A stretch of DNA of 64,000 bases from Beta vulgaris subsp. vulgaris (Eukaryota; Streptophyta; Magnoliopsida; Caryophyllales; Amaranthaceae). Of this stretch, positions 58,360-64,000 are shown one piece after another (the stretch's first letter is position 1; every line of letters begins with the position of its first letter). Location: positions 8,283,531 to 8,347,530 of the forward strand of contig NC_079206.1 in NCBI RefSeq assembly GCF_026745355.1, given 5' to 3'. The notes beneath the pieces were generated by a model. The model was given only the letters and a program-made list of their open reading frames with translations, ran no database searches and had not been told where the DNA came from. The translations under genes were made by a program, and so were the position numbers.

Positions 58360-59050
58360 TTAATTTATTTAGTAACCAGTTTTCGTTCCTACCATACGAA
58401 CTTGAAAAGTAAACATATAGAAGATGTTTTTCACAACCGAAAGAAGTTGGTGTTTACTTTTCTTTGATGAAAGGTCTTTACTTCTTTTTCTGAATGCTGA
58501 AGAAAGGGTGTGAAAGAAATTGATTAGAATTAGCGTTGAAAAATAAAGTCGGGTCTTGTTAGTAAGATCTTGACATAGACATGCACTGCATGAACTTTAG
58601 TTGATAAGTCTTGCTTGAGGAGTTTGTGAACCACCCATTCACCTTAATTTTTTTCTTTTAAAAGAGGTCCATGAAATTAATATAACTTGGAGTTTAGCTA
58701 GAAGTAGACTTTGTACACTAAATGCATCAATTTCAAGTAGGGCTTTTTTTCGTTTCTTTCCGCAATTTGGAAACCTGATGAGCCTACTTTGGACGGAATT
58801 TTTTCTTTTGTCTTCTTTGGAGAGAAGACTAAAAATTGCGAGTATTGACCTACTTGTTCAAGATTTTAATGTTTGGCAACACTTGGTAGTCGAACTATTG
58901 GGTGCCGGAAGGGTTGAGCGGAAGTGATATAGTTGAAGTTTTCTTTGTTGAAGTAAAAAAAGGTGGAGTATAGAGGGTTTCAATTATTACCATTGGAGGA
59001 GGATGAAGGCTGGTTCGGGAGTGATATTATTACTACCGTCATTGAGAGAA
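58360..59050. other. gene-free stretch
   Basis: No gene or element is recognised. A TTTCTTTG-rich patch lies near 58740-58820. Confidence 0.4.
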
Positions 59051-59054
59051 GGAG

Positions 59055-59316
59055 ATCTCTGTTTCAAATTAGATGTGACATTTTGACATTTTACACGATT
59101 CACAAATTTCCCTTTGACCATCGTTTGTGATTTATACGTGAATAAAAATATAGTACTCATGTGAGATCGTGTTAGATTCGTTTTAATATTATATATATTT
59201 TAATATGTGCTTTTTATAGGTTTTACAAATACAAAATTAGAGATGTATGTCCTCAAAATTTTGCATTGACATGCGTGAAAAGTGAAAGTGTCACAATTAA
59301 TTTAAAACGGAGGAAG
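59055..59316. mobile_element. Stowaway-like MITE, left end worn
   Basis: The right end AAAACGGAGGAAG before TA mirrors CTCTGTTTCAAATTAGATGT at the left. The left TA and first bases are lost. The interior GTGAGATCGTGTTAGATTCG matches other MITEs here (60145-60165). Confidence 0.7.
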
Positions 59317-59600
59317 TAAATTTCTTTTTTGTCGAACCCACAAAGAGAGGAAAATTATATTACTAAATCGAAACGAGCACCAACAACAACGTCCCACCTC
59401 TAAAGGATTGAGATGAGCCATATAATAAACAACCTTATTACCACTACGCTTAACAAAATACCAAACATAATCAAAATAATTAATTAAACACAACATGTCT
59501 TCTAAAATAAGATAAAAAGTACTCGTTCCATTAGCTCGATTGTTCAAAGCATTGATCACATTTATATTATCCACCTCCATCACCACTCGTCTAACTCCAT
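59317..59600 (-). pseudogene. LINE RNase H fragment
   Basis: On the minus strand about 90 codons match the plant LINE-type RNase H (EVDNINVINALNN near the start, then FVKRSGNKVVYYMAHL). It lacks the rest of ORF2. The MITE at 59055-59316 abuts its 3' end. A second, unrelated LINE family from that at 1470-7108 is likely. Confidence 0.8.
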
Positions 59601-59609
59601 TAGACTAAT

Positions 59610-60030
59610 GTAGTTTTGATTGCTTTATTAAGTAAAAACCAGAACCAGAAAAACTGCCAACAAAGAACATTTAAGCTTGTGAAAGTATTCTGGCATCATT
59701 CTAGAACTCTGATTTTTAAATGAGTTTGGCGCTTCTATCCACAATGACAATGGGTGTATGCCTAACATTTTTAGGGATGTTCTTAGAACACTAAAAAAAC
59801 ACTTTTTTTTTTTTTTTTGTCACGCTTTAATTGCTGCACACTTTTGACAAAAGTTTAGATAGGGGTAGCAATGTAGAGAGGAAAAGTAGATAAATTATAA
59901 GAGGGCCCAATATTAAAGAAAGATTAAGAGAAAAAAATACTAAAAGGGATATACTGAAACTAAATTGCACCACCCATAAGAAACATGTGGCAATTAATTT
60001 GGAAAACAAATGGAGTACAACATCTCAACA
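59610..60030. other. gene-free stretch
   Basis: AT-rich DNA with a run of T at 59802-59818 and purine-rich text to the right. No gene is seen. Confidence 0.4.
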
Positions 60031-60035
60031 AAGTT

Positions 60036-60290
60036 TTCCTCCGTTTCGAATTAATCGCAACAGTCAACATTTTGCACTATTCACAGTATGTACTTTAACT
60101 AAGATTTGAACTTTATAGATAATAAATACATAATCAAGTGGGATCTTGTTAGATTCGTCTCGTTAAATACTTTCGTAATATCAACTTTTTATAATTTTTA
60201 CATATATATTATAGTAGATATTAACCTCCAAAGTTATGTCTCAACAAACGTGAAAAGTGAATTGTTGCAATTCAATCGAAACAGAGGAAG
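60036..60290. mobile_element. Stowaway MITE
   Basis: The ends CCTCCGTTTCGAATTAATCG and CAATTCAATCGAAACAGAGG form imperfect inverted repeats; TA follows the right end. The interior GGGATCTTGTTAGATTCGTC is shared with the copy at 59055-59316. Confidence 0.8.
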
Positions 60291-60465
60291 TATTAACAAG
60301 ACATACTCAGCTCGAGCCAGTTCTACAACTCGAGTATTGAGATACTACACTCTTATTAACATGATAAACTAGCAAAATATTCCAAAGTCACATCACTGGC
60401 ACCCCCAAGTCCATCCCACCAGCAGCTTCAATAGGTTAGGAGGCACAATATTGATGAGAACTTAA

Positions 60466-60764
60466 TCAAAGCTCACAATCTTCAAGAACATAATTAGGTG
60501 AAGCTAGCTCAAAATGCAAATTCATACTTGCGTCAATAATAGCCGTCTTAAGCAAAGGCAATGAAGAAGTAAGAACCTAAAAAAGAAAATATTGCACCTT
60601 ACATGTTGAACACTCAAGAACGGGCTCAGCAGCAAAACACTTTCTGCAGTCAGTACATGAACATAAGAGGAACTATATACTATATAGAAATTACTGATAC
60701 AATTTTATTACCATTATTACAACAGGGATCAATAAGAGCACGTACATCACATCGATCACAAACA
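60466..60764 (-). other. possible 3' exons of an unrecognised gene
   Basis: Three blocks on the minus strand fit together with good splice sites and phase: about 60713-60764 ending with a GTAATA donor (its right end may be an acceptor at about 60765), 60603-60643, and 60466-60576 ending in TGA. The predicted tail contains VCDRCDVRALIDPC and ends VLEDCEL. The two CxxC-like cysteines suggest a zinc-binding patch such as a B-box, but the family is not recognised. The more upstream part (to about 60980) is open in another frame and unresolved. It may be a decayed gene or part of one that lies 3' of AP-4 epsilon. Confidence 0.3.
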
Positions 60765-61130
60765 AGACTTCGGTTAAAATGCACCAAAATTTTCAATCAT
60801 CTCTGAGCATAGGCAAGGGAGGAAATAGCCCCCATGCGTATCATTGGACAGGGAGATCCCCCAACACCCCAAATATACACCACCAAACTCTTCAATGGTG
60901 CTATTTTTACACAAAAAAACATCACCATCAAGGAACAAGAGCCGAACTGCAGGATCCGAATTTAAGACTGTACTCAACATTTAATCCGTTCACTTGCCTG
61001 AAAACCTTTACATGAAATCATATTAGCTTGCCCTGCATAAATGCTTTAGCCAGCAGCTTCAAGCATTGCATCCTGCCTCTGCTTTAACTTCCCGTACGAG
61101 AGAGCTTGAGTAAGATATATCTTGAATGAC

Positions 61131-63724
61131 TTAGCCAAACAAGTCCTTGAACAAGTTGGGATTCTGCGTTGTTGGGGTAACACCCATCTGCCTGACCAAG
61201 GCATCCTTTTGCAGTGCAACTTTCAGGTTAGGGCCCTTGCTTCCTTGTGATTGTTGGGTGTGGCCATTCTTATCAGCGACATTTGATGACTCAAATATGA
61301 GGTTATCATCTTTACTGAGATTATCTGCAAATTCAGATTGTGTACTCATTGGAATATCCCCATAGAGTGACAGAAGATCAGACTCTTTGGTAGAACCGAC
61401 GGAACTCGAATTATTTGCAGATGATGCACCTGGACCTGGCTCTAGAAGGCCTTCCAGCTGTGTGAAAGGATCGATTACTGATGAAGAACTACCCATATTA
61501 TCAGGTTCACCCAGATCAAGCAAGTCAGGTGGAGGAGGTGGTGGTGCCGTCTCTGCCACTGATTTTGCTTCTTGGGATTTCTCAACATGACTGGATGCTT
61601 TTGTAGATTTATGGCTAGTTGAAGATGGCCTTTTTTCTGCTTTTGAAACACCACCAAACAGTGAAGCAGCAAGCTTCTGTTTCTCTGGATCAACTTCCAC
61701 TTGCTGCTTCTTATAGTTGTAAGAACTATCCCGAGATTTTGAGCTTACAGTGCCTGCTCCATCATGTTGTGAAGCACCATTAGTAACATTTTGGGAGGAA
61801 GAATTTGAAGTAGAAGGCTGGGAGGAATAATTTGGCCTTCCCCATTTCTTTTGGACCCCATCGAGCCGTAGCTTGATTTCATTTGATCCAGCATCAGCCG
61901 ATGGTCTCAGTGACACAGCCTGCTGGATCTCTCGGGTATATGATGGCTCGGGTACAGAGACAAGTTCTGTTGAAGGGGAATGTGACACCAGAGTAGGCTT
62001 TGGTTGCTCCACAGGCTTTGGAAGCTCATAGGCCTCGAACCTAAGTCCATGAGTGGATGGCTCATGGTGAGTTTGGCTTCTGAAGTTGCTGATACTTAGT
62101 ATTCCAGAATTTTGATTCTCAGAGATATAAGGTTGAGCCCCATTTTCTAGAGATTGTTGCACATAACCATCAAGAAATGAGAGGCATTTGTCAACCTGCA
62201 AGCAAAACAACAGTTGTTACTAAACCTTACATGAGAAAAGAACACTGATAATTGTATCAACAGCAGAGAAATAAGGATTGTTAGTGATACAAATAGATAT
62301 GGATGACATCAAGTGAACAAAGAATCAAAAGGCAAAAGTACAATTCAGAGCCTCCAAAATAATTGAATCTTGATTTTCAAATACACTAATGAGCACATGT
62401 TAGGAAATGAATTATATATGCCCATGCTCTACATATTTCTTTCTACCCATCCAAGTCGTGCATAGGTAACAAGTAAAGTCTGACCAATTGGCAGGCTCAA
62501 TCCATGAACCTAATCCAGAGCAACGTAAATTAATAATTTTCTGCATCTCTGCCATATAACTAATCTACCCCACATGTAAAGTTGAGGAAAATCTGCTCAT
62601 AGTTACTAGTGATTTTGTTATTCCCAACATCCAAACTACAAGTAAAGCAAGCCTAATTCCAGAATCTAGATGCTTTCTTTATAATTCATATAGTCCACAT
62701 GAGACATACAAAAAGTACTTTTCACCTAGGAAAGCTTTAACTGATGTACCATGCATAAAAAAGAAAGGTAGAAAGAAAACTCTTGGATCAAAGCAATGCC
62801 TCTATAAAGCTAAAGAATACGACCTCAATGTCCTCACAGCTTGCATCAAATGGAAGTATACTTTCAACTGCTTGAGAATCCAAACCAGCGACAGCTTGCA
62901 GTTCATATGCGCGCTGCTGCAAATCTGTTGAGTGGGATGCTGATAGTTCTTCAATCAATGACTGACACTGAGAGCCATAAAGATCAGAAGGTAAAGGAGT
63001 TAGCATTCCGTACATTATACTTTCAGTTGTAAAATTAAATTACTGAAAGATTTACAAAGTTGAACAAGAATAATGGAATTTTATCTTACAGGATCACCAA
63101 GATATTGCTTTTAAAAGCATGAATACAGACAAAGCAAAGTTCATGACTAAAAGTGATACAAATAGACTGTACTTATAGTATCTACCAATTAGACCAGTCA
63201 CGCGGATGCAGAAATAATTATTAATATGAGTCCATTAGAACATCACAATTCTACACTGTATCCAGAAGGATGTTATGACATGAGGATAATTGTCATAATG
63301 CTACAGTCTCACCTAAGAAAGTAAAAAGTTCAGAAAGAAAGAAAAAAAAATAGGTACCCACTCATCCAAAGAAAAACCTCCACTGTATGGAGCACTTCTC
63401 TAACTTCTTTTTCGTCTTTCTATCCTTTTTTACATTCAATAGTTATTCTTAAAACCCATGACTAAGTTCAACCATGAAATTATGTTGGGACTTTGGGACT
63501 AAGAGCATACATTTCTACAAAAGGTCACATGGAAAGGAAATTCTTCCGAGAATGAAGGGACTAAGATATTGGGACAACAGATATCAAATATTAATTGAGT
63601 TCCAGGCAATAAGTGGATAATTTTCATTCTAATAGGATGGAACTACCTCGGGCAGCATGTCCACATTTCTCCCTGCTGCTTTTTCAAAAGCATAGATCTT
63701 CATGAGTGCTGTTAGTGCATATCC
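61131..63724 (-). CDS. AP4E: AP-4 complex subunit epsilon, C-terminal part (partial)
   Basis: The minus-strand exons 63647-63724 (26 codons), 62824-62967 (48 codons) and 61131-62195 (354 codons plus stop) are all phase 0. The gene continues past the right edge, so the adaptin trunk is missing here. AP-4 is a clathrin-independent coat complex at the trans-Golgi that sorts cargo to the protein-storage vacuole in plants. The first exons finish the helical trunk (YALTALMKIYAFEKAAG, then CQSLIEELSASHSTDLQQRA). The long last exon is the hydrophilic hinge and tail: Ser/Pro-rich, a proline run with DLLDLGEPD, repeated acidic patches, and the conserved end DALVRQMGV...NLFKDLFG. The frames are intact. 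The 3' untranslated region probably extends left of 61131. Confidence 0.93.
62196..63646. other. AP-4 epsilon introns
   Basis: Two introns (62196-62823 and 62968-63646) contain no recognisable element or gene. Both have GT-AG ends on the minus strand. Confidence 0.7.
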
Positions 63725-64000
63725 CTTCAAAATGAAAACAGAATAGCATAAGTAATAAATCACCATAGGAAAGACACTAAAATTGAACTCTTAAAACTAC
63801 TGTACATATTGGATTTTGCAATAGCATCGTAAATCAGCATAGCCAATCTACAAAATCACTTGGGGGAGGGGAGCCACCCCCATTAGCATAGCCAGTATTA
63901 AACTGTCAACAGTTTCTCACGAATGTTCAACATAGTCTGTCACAGACAAAGGAGGGCTGCCTTAAGTAGCTCCATATAGTTTAGATTTTTGTCGGATCTT
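63725..64000. other. AP-4 epsilon intron or unresolved upstream part
   Basis: No exon matching AP-4 epsilon is visible upstream of 63724 within the window, so this is most likely intron sequence. A GGGGGAGGGGAGCC patch lies at 63862. Confidence 0.5.

Overview
This is a plant nuclear window, AT-rich and heavily populated by transposons. Intron-containing genes with GT-AG splice sites, a plant-type pseudokinase receptor, plant MIF/MDL proteins, AP-4 epsilon adaptin and plant-type LINE, Copia, Helitron and Stowaway elements all point to a eudicot. I cannot name the species from the sequence alone.

Five well-supported host genes are present. A single-exon PRA1 family protein (+, 7328-8002) has a decayed full-length L1-type LINE 219 bp upstream of its ATG and a 79-bp minisatellite behind it. 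An IMK2-like LRR receptor pseudokinase (+, 12228-15085) has two exons. An F-box/LRR/FBD gene (-, 31292-33323) has four exons. Two MIF (macrophage migration inhibitory factor/D-dopachrome tautomerase) homologues lie in tandem on the minus strand (36802-45182 and 47198-51870). They share a 37-codon first exon but have different C-termini: the first ends in the usual plant MIF tail after a GC-AG intron, the second ends in the peroxisomal signal SKL. The 3' end of an AP-4 epsilon gene (-, 61131 to beyond the right edge) closes the window.

A sixth locus (22466-29558) is an unrecognised multi-exon gene broken at least twice. A TIR element with TAT target duplication sits inside exon 3 and itself carries a 3.9-kb Helitron. 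A 0.5-kb hAT-like element sits in the last exon. In both cases removing the element restores the reading frame.

The rest is accessory DNA. There are at least six intact or recognisable non-autonomous Helitrons plus one truncated copy. A 4.77-kb Copia retrotransposon with TSD AGTTT and unusual TA...CA LTR ends lies in intron 1 of the first MIF gene. Other elements are a truncated second Copia, a short LINE-derived insert inside a 103-bp minisatellite, six or more Stowaway MITEs, several tRNA-like (SINE-like) modules, a degraded reverse-transcriptase fragment resembling plant pararetroviruses, a probable mitochondrial insertion, and many tandem repeats. A truncated, internally duplicated copy of the F-box gene lies inverted about 2.9 kb from its parent. 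A recurring pattern worth checking is that one Helitron family repeatedly carries an antisense tRNA-like (box A/box B) module.
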